Positions 6,436 through 11,816 of a DNA stretch of 11,816 nt are shown one piece after another (within the stretch, counting starts at the first letter, position 1; each line of letters begins with the position of its first letter). Under the pieces are notes generated by a model. It did not search any database and was not told where the DNA came from. It saw nothing but the letters and a program-made list of their open reading frames with translations. Origin of the DNA: CALJEL01 sp041082235 (GTDB taxonomy: Bacteria; Nitrospirota; Thermodesulfovibrionia; Thermodesulfovibrionales; CALJEL01); contig JBDOIG010000034.1 of the NCBI GenBank assembly GCA_041082235.1, forward strand, positions 1-11,816, written 5' to 3'. The translations under genes were made by a program, and so were the position numbers.

Positions 6436-6641
6436 GCCTTGAGCCTCTTATGATGCTCTCCAGTTAGCCTGTCACTTGAGCCTGTAAAGGAACTTATCTG
6501 TGTACCTTCAGGTATGAACTCACCACATCTGCAGAGCCAGCCTCTTGTTGAGGTATCCATGGCCCTTTCCTTCTCAGTGAGTTCTCTTCCACAGAGAGGG
6601 CAGAGATATATCTCCTCATGTGCTTTTTCCTTTTCAGGCAT
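6432..6641 (-). CDS. Small zinc-ribbon-like protein (69 aa), first gene of the trpB-hisD operon
   Basis: Four cysteines, C14/C17 (CPLC) and C37/C39 (GWLCRCGEFIPEG), fit one zinc site. A basic/His tail follows (GEHHKRLKA). It is a paralogue of the 67-aa protein at 3635-3838, which carries the same core. The start at ATG 6641 is chosen because a TATAAT box lies 6 bases upstream and the longer frame (to 6731) runs into the hairpin repeat. The stop overlaps trpB's ATG by 4 bases, so the two are translationally coupled. Whether it helps TrpB, regulates the operon, or is a passenger cannot be told from sequence. Confidence 0.75.
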   Translation of the reverse strand: MPEKEKAHEEIYLCPLCGRELTEKERAMDTSTRGWLCRCGEFIPEGTQISSFTGSSDRLTGEHHKRLKA

Positions 6642-6647
6642 TATGCT

Positions 6648-6653
6648 ATTATA
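6648..6653 (-). promoter_or_regulatory. Candidate -10 box (TATAAT) for the zinc-ribbon/trpB/hisD operon
   Basis: Perfect TATAAT on the minus strand with 6 bases to ATG 6641; no Shine-Dalgarno sequence. The -35 position (6671-6676, TGCATA) is a weak match. The box is 28 bases from the first repeat hairpin, so no room remains for a classical trp leader-peptide attenuator. Confidence 0.5.
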
Positions 6654-6681
6654 AACCATAAGAGCTTTGTTATGCAGGAGC

Positions 6682-6852
6682 TTAAAGGGGCTTCGCCCCT
6701 TTAAAACCCCAAAAATAGAGCAGCTGAGCAACAGAGCAGTGGTGCAGCAGTTAAATTTAGGGAAAGATAATTTAATTAAATACTAAGAACTACTGCTCTG
6801 CTGCTCTGAAGCTCTACTGCTCTGATAGGGAGTTTGAGGGACGGAGTCCCTC
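6682..6852. repeat. Repeat unit 1 (long)
   Basis: Hairpin A here has a 10-base stem when flanking TT/AA is included (6682-6704, loop TTC). It is followed by AAACCCC, the left arm (6715-6750), an AT-rich loop, the right arm (6790-6825) and hairpin B with loop GGA. Compared with unit 2 it has 8 extra bases in the left arm and 1 extra in the AT-rich part. Confidence 0.8.
6715..6825. repeat. Long imperfect inverted repeat inside unit 1
   Basis: The left arm (6715-6750) and right arm (6790-6825) are each 36 bases. Aligned without gaps, the reverse complement of one matches the other at 26 of 36 positions, around a 39-base AT-rich loop. The arms are themselves built from repeated AGAGCAG / CTGCTCT words. 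This could form a long stem in RNA or a cruciform in DNA. Confidence 0.75.
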
Positions 6853-7012
6853 AAAGGGGCTTTGCCCCTTTAAAACCCGGAAAATAGATCAACAGAGCAG
6901 TGGTACAGTAGATAAATTTAAGGAAAGATAATTTATTCAATACTAAGAACTACTGCTCTACTGCTCTCAAGCTCTACTGCTCTGATAGGGAGTTTGAGGG
7001 ACTAAGTCCCTC
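6853..7012. repeat. Repeat unit 2 (long)
   Basis: Same order as unit 1: hairpin A (loop TTT), left arm (about 6887-6911), AT-rich loop, right arm (from 6950) and hairpin B (loop TAA). Arms pair at about 18 of 25 positions. Two mismatches of unit 1 (arm positions 3 and 11) are repaired here by single changes, while one new mismatch appears. Confidence 0.8.
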
Positions 7013-7098
7013 AAAGGGGCTTTGCCCCTTTAGAACCCTGAATAAGGAGTTACTAAAATTTACTTTAGAAGGGAGTTTGAGGGACTAAGTCCCTCAAA
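7013..7098. repeat. Repeat unit 3 (short, lacks the inverted arms)
   Basis: Hairpin A (7013-7031) and hairpin B (7076-7098, loop TAA) are kept, but the 77-base core with the AGAGCAG/CTGCTCT arms is missing and a short unrelated AT-rich stretch takes its place. It ends 46 bases before the TTG used as the mfd start. Confidence 0.75.
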
Positions 7099-7144
7099 GG
7101 TTAATTCCTCGGAGATAAATCTCACTGCCCGCAGTCTCTCTGAA

Positions 7145-10100
7145 TTGCTCAAATTTCACGGTCTGAGACTGAAGAACCTTCTGGGGGAACTTTCTTCTTC
7201 AAAAAGGAGGCTCTATAACCTCAGGGGTTCTCTCAGGCAATTCTTTCTTTCTCAATTAACAGAAAGATTTATATGGATTGAAAGGGATGAGGAAAGTGCA
7301 AAGAGGTCTTTTCAGGATATAGTCTTTTACAGAAGGCTTTTCTGTTCTCCCACGGATGACCTGATCTTTCTTCCATCGGAGGACGACCCCTTTTCAGAGG
7401 GGATAAGGGCAGAGGTTATATTCAAAAAAAGCCAGGGAAGCCTGATCTGCTCAAAGGATATACTTGATACATCCTTCTGGATGGCTGAGGTTCTGAAGAA
7501 AGAGATAATCCATCTTAAAAAGGGTATGGAGATAGAAAGGCTCAGGCTTGTTGATAATCTCATAAGACTGGGCTACAGGAAGGTTCCCATGGTCATAAAC
7601 AGGGGAGAGTTCTGTTTAAGGAGTTTTGCCATAGAGGTCTATCCATCCACAGCTAACAACAATCCATTGAGGATAGAATTCTTTGGTGATGAGATAGAGC
7701 ACATAAAGAGATTTGATATAGAGACCCAGAAGTCACTTGATGAAGTGGAAGAAATCTTTATCTTTCCTGCGGGAAGGCCAGAGGTAAAAACTGATTTTTT
7801 TGAATTCATAAAGGTTGCGGGTCTTGAAGGTGCTCCTTTATTCATTGCTGAAGAGGTCTCAGGCCTTGATAATTTACCTGAAGATCCTGTAATCCTGAGC
7901 AACCTTCCCTTTGGTGAGGGGATAGATGCAGGTGGTCTGAGTCTTTCAGGTCTGGGCATACTTTATAATGAGAGGAACTCCATTGATAAGCTTCCAGAAA
8001 ATCTCAGGCCTCTTTTAAAAGAGAATTCCATAATAATCGGGACAAGGACTCCCTCTCAGGCAAAGAGACTCAAGGAGCTCTTTTTTGAAAAGGGGATAGT
8101 TATTCCTGTAATCCCTTTATCTGATTGCATAAGATATGAAGGTAATATATGCATTGTTAATGAAACACCCTCTTCAGGAGCTTATCTCAGGGGACTGCTC
8201 CTTCTCAGTGAGCAGGAGATATTCGGTCCAGTGCTCCAGAGGCCAAGGGAACATCCGGGATACAGGATCTCAAAGATACTTTCTGAGATAGATGACCTTG
8301 AAGAAGGTGATTATGTTGTCCATAAGGTCCATGGAATAGGGATATACAGGGGTGTCCAGAGATTAAAGATAGAGGATGTGGTAGAGGATCTCATAATAAT
8401 TGAATACAGGGATGGTGCACGACTGCTCATGCCTGTAAGAAATATCTCTATGATCCATAAATTCAGGGCTCAGGAAGGGGTTGTCCCACAGATAGATTCC
8501 ATAGGGGGGAAGACCTGGAAGAAGACAAAGCAGAAGGTACAGGCAAGGATAAAAGAGATAGCAGAGAAGCTTATAAGGCTTTATGCAGAAAGGGAGATCT
8601 GTGGTGGTTATGCCTTCAGCCCTGAGGGAGAGCTTCACAGGGAATTCGCAAGCTTCTTTGAATACAGGGAGACACCAGACCAGTCAAGGGCAATAGAGGA
8701 GACCATCAGGGATATGGAATCTCCCTATCCAATGGAAAGATTGATTGTCGGTGATGTTGGGTATGGTAAGACAGAGGTTGCCATGAGGTCAGCCTTCAAG
8801 GCTGTATTTGATGGCAAACAGGTGGCTGTGCTTGTGCCAACAACACTCCTCTGTGAGCAGCACCTGAGAAATTTCAGGGAAAGGTTCTCTGCCTTTCCTG
8901 TAAGGATAGACTACCTCTCAAGACTCAAGAACCCTGCTGAAAAGAAGAAGACCATAGAGGCTATTGCAAGGGGAGAGGTTGATATAGTTATAGGTACACA
9001 TGCATTGCTTTCTGAGAAGATAAGATTTTTTGACCTCGGCCTATTGATAATAGATGAAGAGCATAGATTCGGTGTGAGGCACAAGGAAAGATTAAAAGAG
9101 CTCAAAAAAGGAGTGGATGTCATTATCCTTACAGCAACACCCATTCCAAGGACTCTACAGATGGCCCTTTCTGGCCTGAGGGGCATGAGCATAATAGAGA
9201 CACCACCTGAGGAGAGGTATGCTGTTAAGACCATGGTTGCAACCTTTGACAGGGAACTCATAAAAAGGGCAATAGAGCAGGAGCTTCACAGAGGAGGCCA
9301 GGTATTTTTTGTCCATAACAGGATAAAGGATATAGGAGAGATAAGGAAATTCATTGAAAGGCTTATCCCTGGTGTCCGGGTTGCCATTGCCCATGGTGAG
9401 ATGGATGAAAGACTCACAGAGGAGGTAATGCTGGACTTTATTGACAAGAAGATAGATGTCCTTGTATGCACAAATATAATTGGTTCAGGCATTGATATAC
9501 CAAATGCAAATACCATGCTCATAAACAGGGCCCATGAGATGGGACTTGCTGACCTCTATCAACTCCGTGGAAGGGTGGGAAGGAGCAATGTAAAGGCCTA
9601 TTGTTATCTCCTCATACCACCTGATGAGGTTCTTACAGAGACAGCAAAGAAGAGGCTTGAGGCAATATCTGAATTGAGTTACCTCGGTGCAGGTATAAGG
9701 CTTGCCATGACAGACCTTGAGATAAGGGGTGCAGGAAATCTTCTTGGAAAGGAGCAGTCAGGACATATAAATACTGTTGGGTTTGAGCTTTATTCAGAGC
9801 TTCTTGAAAAGGCGATCAGGGAACTGAAAGGTGAAAAGATAGAAGAGGAGACAGAGCCGTCAATTGAGGTATCAATACCTGGCTTTATACCTGAAGGCTA
9901 TGTGGAGGATATCCATCTGAGATTAAACCTTTACAGGAGATTCTCCATGCTCAAAAGAGAGGAGGAGCTTGATGAGTTGACAAGAGAGATAGAAGATAGA
10001 TTCGGACCTTTACCGGAGGAGGTTGAGAATCTCCTTATGGTTGTAAGAATGAAGATGCTCCTCAGAGAGCTTGGTATAGAAAGGCTGAAGATAGCAGATA

Positions 10101-10312
10101 AAAAGATGGAGATATTATATAAAAAGGAGCCATCAAGGGAAGATTTGACCTTTTTCCTTGATGCCATGAGGCGTGCAGGCATTCATGTATCCTCTGCTGG
10201 CTCAAAGGCCATACATTTCTTAATAACGGATAGAGCTAAAGATCAAAGGATTTTATTTTTAAAAGTCCTTGATATAATAAAGCTGGCAGTCAAAACAAAG
10301 GTAGAGGATTAA
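7145..10312 (+). CDS. mfd: Transcription-repair coupling factor Mfd
   Basis: 1055 aa, slightly short for Mfd. It displaces stalled RNA polymerase at DNA lesions and recruits UvrA. Domains in order: UvrB-like N-terminal region with LRIEFFGDEIEHI at 175-187; CarD-like RNA-polymerase-interacting domain from about G388 (GDYVVHKVHGIGIYRG); RecG-like translocase with Walker A GDVGYGKTE (536-544), DEEH box (637-640), TATPIPRT (663-670) and QLRGRVGRS (806-814); C-terminal TRCF domain with FGPLPEEVENLL. All helicase motifs are intact. The start is uncertain: TTG 7145 has no Shine-Dalgarno sequence, and the frame stays open upstream to a stop at 7043 inside the repeat array without ATG, GTG or TTG. It is followed after 1 base by cheR. 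Confidence 0.95.
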   Translation: MLKFHGLRLKNLLGELSSSKRRLYNLRGSLRQFFLSQLTERFIWIERDEESAKRSFQDIVFYRRLFCSPTDDLIFLPSEDDPFSEGIRAEVIFKKSQGSLICSKDILDTSFWMAEVLKKEIIHLKKGMEIERLRLVDNLIRLGYRKVPMVINRGEFCLRSFAIEVYPSTANNNPLRIEFFGDEIEHIKRFDIETQKSLDEVEEIFIFPAGRPEVKTDFFEFIKVAGLEGAPLFIAEEVSGLDNLPEDPVILSNLPFGEGIDAGGLSLSGLGILYNERNSIDKLPENLRPLLKENSIIIGTRTPSQAKRLKELFFEKGIVIPVIPLSDCIRYEGNICIVNETPSSGAYLRGLLLLSEQEIFGPVLQRPREHPGYRISKILSEIDDLEEGDYVVHKVHGIGIYRGVQRLKIEDVVEDLIIIEYRDGARLLMPVRNISMIHKFRAQEGVVPQIDSIGGKTWKKTKQKVQARIKEIAEKLIRLYAEREICGGYAFSPEGELHREFASFFEYRETPDQSRAIEETIRDMESPYPMERLIVGDVGYGKTEVAMRSAFKAVFDGKQVAVLVPTTLLCEQHLRNFRERFSAFPVRIDYLSRLKNPAEKKKTIEAIARGEVDIVIGTHALLSEKIRFFDLGLLIIDEEHRFGVRHKERLKELKKGVDVIILTATPIPRTLQMALSGLRGMSIIETPPEERYAVKTMVATFDRELIKRAIEQELHRGGQVFFVHNRIKDIGEIRKFIERLIPGVRVAIAHGEMDERLTEEVMLDFIDKKIDVLVCTNIIGSGIDIPNANTMLINRAHEMGLADLYQLRGRVGRSNVKAYCYLLIPPDEVLTETAKKRLEAISELSYLGAGIRLAMTDLEIRGAGNLLGKEQSGHINTVGFELYSELLEKAIRELKGEKIEEETEPSIEVSIPGFIPEGYVEDIHLRLNLYRRFSMLKREEELDELTREIEDRFGPLPEEVENLLMVVRMKMLLRELGIERLKIADKKMEILYKKEPSREDLTFFLDAMRRAGIHVSSAGSKAIHFLITDRAKDQRILFLKVLDIIKLAVKTKVED

Positions 10313-10313
10313 T

Positions 10314-11123
10314 ATGAAGCTCAGTGAAAGGGAATTCTCTTTGATTAAAGAAAGGATAGTCAGGGACTTTGGCATAGCCTTCAGGGATGAAAAAAAGGAG
10401 CTCCTTGAAGAGTTTATTGAAGAACGGCTGAAGATAACAGGGATGTCCTCTGAAGAATATCTTTCTGAGTTAAAGGATGGAATCAGTAGAGAGATCATCC
10501 TTGCTGTGAGTTCTATCACAAACAAGGAGACCTATTTTTTCAGGGAGATGCCCCAGCTTGAGGTAGCCGTAAAACTTCTTCAAAGGATGCTCAAATCAAG
10601 ACAGAGACTGAGGATACTTTCTCTCGGCTGCTCGGGTGGAGAGGAGGTCTATACCCTGAGCATACTCCTTCATGAGAGAGGGATTCTATTTCCTGGCAGG
10701 GATGTAAATATTACAGGCATTGATATTGATCCAGAGGCGATAAAAAAGGCAAGGAGGGTAATATACACGGAGAATTCATTCCGGAATAAAGAAATCCCTA
10801 TCAACAGATATTTTGTGAAAGAGGACAGGTTCTACAGGCTTAAGGAGGTCTATAAAGGGATTGCTGATTTCAGGGAGGGCAATATCCTTGATAAGAACAC
10901 ATTCCTTGAGTTTATCAATATTGATATGGTCTTTTGCAGAAATGTCTTTATATACATGACTGAGGAGGCTATCATAAAGGTGCTTGAGAACATCCATACC
11001 TGTCTTTCAAAGGATGGTTATCTTATTATAGGTTCTGCTGAGAGTATCACGGGCAGAACAGCCCTTTTTATCCCTGAGTATTATGAGGGAGTGGTGGTAT
11101 ACAGGAAGAAGGGAAATGTATAA
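10314..11123 (+). CDS. cheR: Chemotaxis protein methyltransferase CheR
   Basis: 269 aa, full length. It transfers methyl groups from S-adenosylmethionine to glutamates of chemoreceptors during adaptation. An N-terminal helical domain (about 1-75) ends in NKETYFFRE (70-78), the family's N-x-E-T-x-F-F-R motif. The SAM-binding loop is LSLGCSGGEEVYT (102-114), with acidic GIDIDPEA (135-142). FCRNVFIYM (207-215) and GYLIIGSAES (235-244) complete the methyltransferase core. No TPR or CheB fusion is present. AGAGGA precedes the ATG with 5 bases between, and the mfd stop is 1 base upstream, so it is cotranscribed with mfd. No receptor, cheA, cheB or cheW gene is in view. Confidence 0.95.
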   Translation: MKLSEREFSLIKERIVRDFGIAFRDEKKELLEEFIEERLKITGMSSEEYLSELKDGISREIILAVSSITNKETYFFREMPQLEVAVKLLQRMLKSRQRLRILSLGCSGGEEVYTLSILLHERGILFPGRDVNITGIDIDPEAIKKARRVIYTENSFRNKEIPINRYFVKEDRFYRLKEVYKGIADFREGNILDKNTFLEFINIDMVFCRNVFIYMTEEAIIKVLENIHTCLSKDGYLIIGSAESITGRTALFIPEYYEGVVVYRKKGNV

Positions 11124-11129
11124 TAAAAG

Positions 11130-11138
11130 AGGAGGTGA
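11130..11138 (+). promoter_or_regulatory. Shine-Dalgarno sequence that sets the antitoxin start
   Basis: AGGAGGTGA lies 5 bases before ATG 11144. The in-frame GTG at 11135 is part of this site and is not the start. Confidence 0.85.
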
Positions 11139-11143
11139 TTAAG

Positions 11144-11365
11144 ATGAGTAAAATAATAGTAGAAATTAGGGATAAGGATTTGCTGGAGTTTGGAGAATTA
11201 AGGATAAAAGAAGAAATGGAAAAAACACTTAAATGGTTGAAAATGAAAGGTTTATTAACAGATATTTCTACCGCAATTGGGGGCCTGAAAATAGAATTTG
11301 AAAAAGATGTGGATCAGGCGAAAGAGGAAGCCTGGCAGGAATATAAGAAGGATTTGCCGTTGTGA
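11144..11365 (+). CDS. Putative antitoxin (VapB-like), 73 aa
   Basis: A small charged protein, MSKIIVEIRDKDLLEFGELR at the N-terminus and a Lys/Glu-rich helical C-terminus ending KKDLPL. No family is recognised from sequence alone. The call rests on context: it is directly upstream of a PIN-domain gene, with its TGA overlapping that gene's GTG (GTGA), the classic arrangement for a toxin-antitoxin pair. The first strand could serve as a DNA-binding or dimerisation strand and the tail could wrap the toxin, as in VapB; this is inference. It lies 20 bases after cheR, so it is probably carried on the mfd-cheR transcript. Codon use is AT-richer than in mfd, hinting at recent arrival. Confidence 0.65.
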   Translation: MSKIIVEIRDKDLLEFGELRIKEEMEKTLKWLKMKGLLTDISTAIGGLKIEFEKDVDQAKEEAWQEYKKDLPL

Positions 11366-11779
11366 GAAGCGTTATTGACTCCAACATTTTATTTTCTGCA
11401 TTCATAAGTGGAAAGACACTTTATCTTGATATAATCAGAGAAAATCAAATCTATGTGCCAGATATAATATTTCTTGAATTAGCTAAATACGAAACCCGCC
11501 TCATAGAAAGGACTGTATTAAAAGAAAATGAATTCAGAACATTTATACAGATGCTTTTTGAAGAGATAACTGTCATCCCTGGATTCGCAATTTCTAAAGA
11601 AAACTGGAAGAATGCTTATGAGATATGTAAGGATGTCGATGAAAAGGATACACCATTTGTGGCTTTTGAGTCTTGAACTTAGGATACCTTTATGGACTAA
11701 CGACAAAGAATTAATCAAGGTTTTGAAAGAGAAGGGATTGATAGAATTAGTAACATTGGAGGACCTCATACATAATTAA
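11362..11779 (+). pseudogene. PIN-domain toxin (VapC-like), frameshifted
   Basis: The GTG start overlaps the antitoxin stop. Residues 1-104 carry the PIN fold's first three acidic sites: D6 (VIDSN), E39 (IFLELAKYE) and D93/D96 (DVDEKDTPFVA). TGA at 11674 then ends the frame. Reading on in the +1 frame from 11675 gives ELRIPLWTNDKELIKVLKEK and continues to LEDLIHN, ending at TAA 11777-11779, for a total of 138 aa, normal for PIN toxins. That part supplies the fourth acidic residue (TND). The join VAFES-ELRIPLWTND keeps the family's spacing exactly, so one extra base near 11671-11675 explains the break. The truncated 104-aa form would lack the last catalytic Asp and is probably inactive as an RNase. 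A sequencing error cannot be excluded. Confidence 0.75.
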
Positions 11780-11783
11780 TTTT

Positions 11784-11790
11784 AAGGAGG
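11784..11790 (+). promoter_or_regulatory. Shine-Dalgarno sequence of the last gene
   Basis: AAGGAGG, 4 bases before ATG 11795, only 4 bases after the toxin remnant's stop. Confidence 0.8.
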
Positions 11791-11794
11791 CTAT

Positions 11795-11816
11795 ATGAAC
11801 AGGAGGGAATTCATAA
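11795..11816 (+). CDS. Start of a gene with a probable twin-arginine (Tat) signal, cut by window edge
   Basis: Only MNRREFI is visible. N-R-R-E-F-I matches the (S/T/N)-RRxF-(L/I) Tat export motif seen at the extreme N-terminus of many iron-sulfur or cofactor-bearing periplasmic proteins. The strong Shine-Dalgarno sequence supports a real start. The identity of the protein cannot be told from seven residues. Confidence 0.6.

Larger units (their letters stand above)
6682..7098. repeat. Tandem hairpin-repeat array between the trpB operon and mfd
   Basis: This gene-free stretch holds two long units and one shortened unit. Two perfect hairpins recur. Hairpin A is AAAGGGGC-TTY-GCCCCTTT at 6684-6702, 6853-6871 and 7013-7031. 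Hairpin B is TTTGAGGGAC-NNN-GTCCCTCAAA at 6833-6855, 6993-7015 and 7076-7098. B of one unit and A of the next share their AAA, making a double-hairpin junction. Hairpin A spacing is 169 then 160 bases; hairpin B spacing is 160 then 83. Between A and B in the long units lie AGAGCAG-type and CTGCTCT-type inverted arms. No U-tract follows the hairpins. The array reads as a dispersed non-coding repeat of REP or MITE-like kind that expanded in place; the family is not recognised. Confidence 0.85.

Noticed and set aside
6642..6731. N-terminal extension of the 69-aa zinc protein into the repeat
   Set aside because: The added residues are a translation of hairpin A and flanking DNA; the -10 box and paralogue length support ATG 6641.
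6682..7098. CRISPR array
   Set aside because: The repeated hairpins are spaced 160-169 and 83 bases apart and the spacers are themselves repeats of each other, not unique spacers; no cas genes are present.
6833..7098. Series of intrinsic terminators
   Set aside because: The stems are strong, but none is followed by a run of T on either strand.
11135..11143. Longer antitoxin start (GTG 11135)
   Set aside because: The GTG is part of the AGGAGGTGA ribosome-binding site; ATG 11144 has ideal spacing.
11660..11690. Programmed +1 frameshift like prfB
   Set aside because: The codon before TGA is TCT, not the slippery CTT, and no internal Shine-Dalgarno sequence lies just upstream; a plain one-base indel is more likely.

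Overview
The window is about 11.8 kb of bacterial chromosome with compact, mostly housekeeping gene content. GC is moderate, arginine is read mainly by AGA/AGG, and isoleucine often by ATA. This usage, with the gene styles, suggests a deep-branching, possibly thermophilic or anaerobic bacterium of the Nitrospirota kind. That placement is an impression from sequence style and was not tested.

Layout, left to right. A divergent pair opens the window: the start of a 3-hexulose-6-phosphate synthase-like gene (minus strand, cut by the edge) and a Cys-rich radical SAM enzyme of the AmrS/PflA-like type (plus). The radical SAM gene overlaps tail-to-tail with a TIGR02757 (DUF2400) family gene. Divergent from that gene is the ribosomal protein pair rplU-rpmA. 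It is followed not by obgE but by a wrecked Uma2-family (DUF820) nuclease-like gene, a small unknown protein and a 67-aa zinc-ribbon-like protein. A minus-strand operon then reads second zinc-ribbon-like protein, trpB, hisD, joining tryptophan and histidine biosynthesis. A roughly 420-base array of hairpin-rich tandem repeats separates that operon from mfd (transcription-repair coupling factor). mfd is followed at once by cheR (MCP methyltransferase) and a VapBC-like pair whose PIN toxin is frameshifted. The last 22 bases hold the start of a gene with a twin-arginine (Tat) signal.

Three things stand out. First, six genes that begin transcription units have a TATAAT-like -10 box only 5-9 bases before the ATG and no Shine-Dalgarno sequence, whereas downstream genes have good ones; this points to leaderless mRNAs. 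Second, the repeat array between the trpB operon and mfd has an unusual architecture: two perfect short hairpins plus a long imperfect one per unit, with its last copy ending 46 bases before a poorly defined mfd start. Third, two paralogous mini zinc proteins share a WLCxCGE(W/F)IPxG motif, and one is translationally coupled to trpB. I see no phage, CRISPR or complete insertion sequence.
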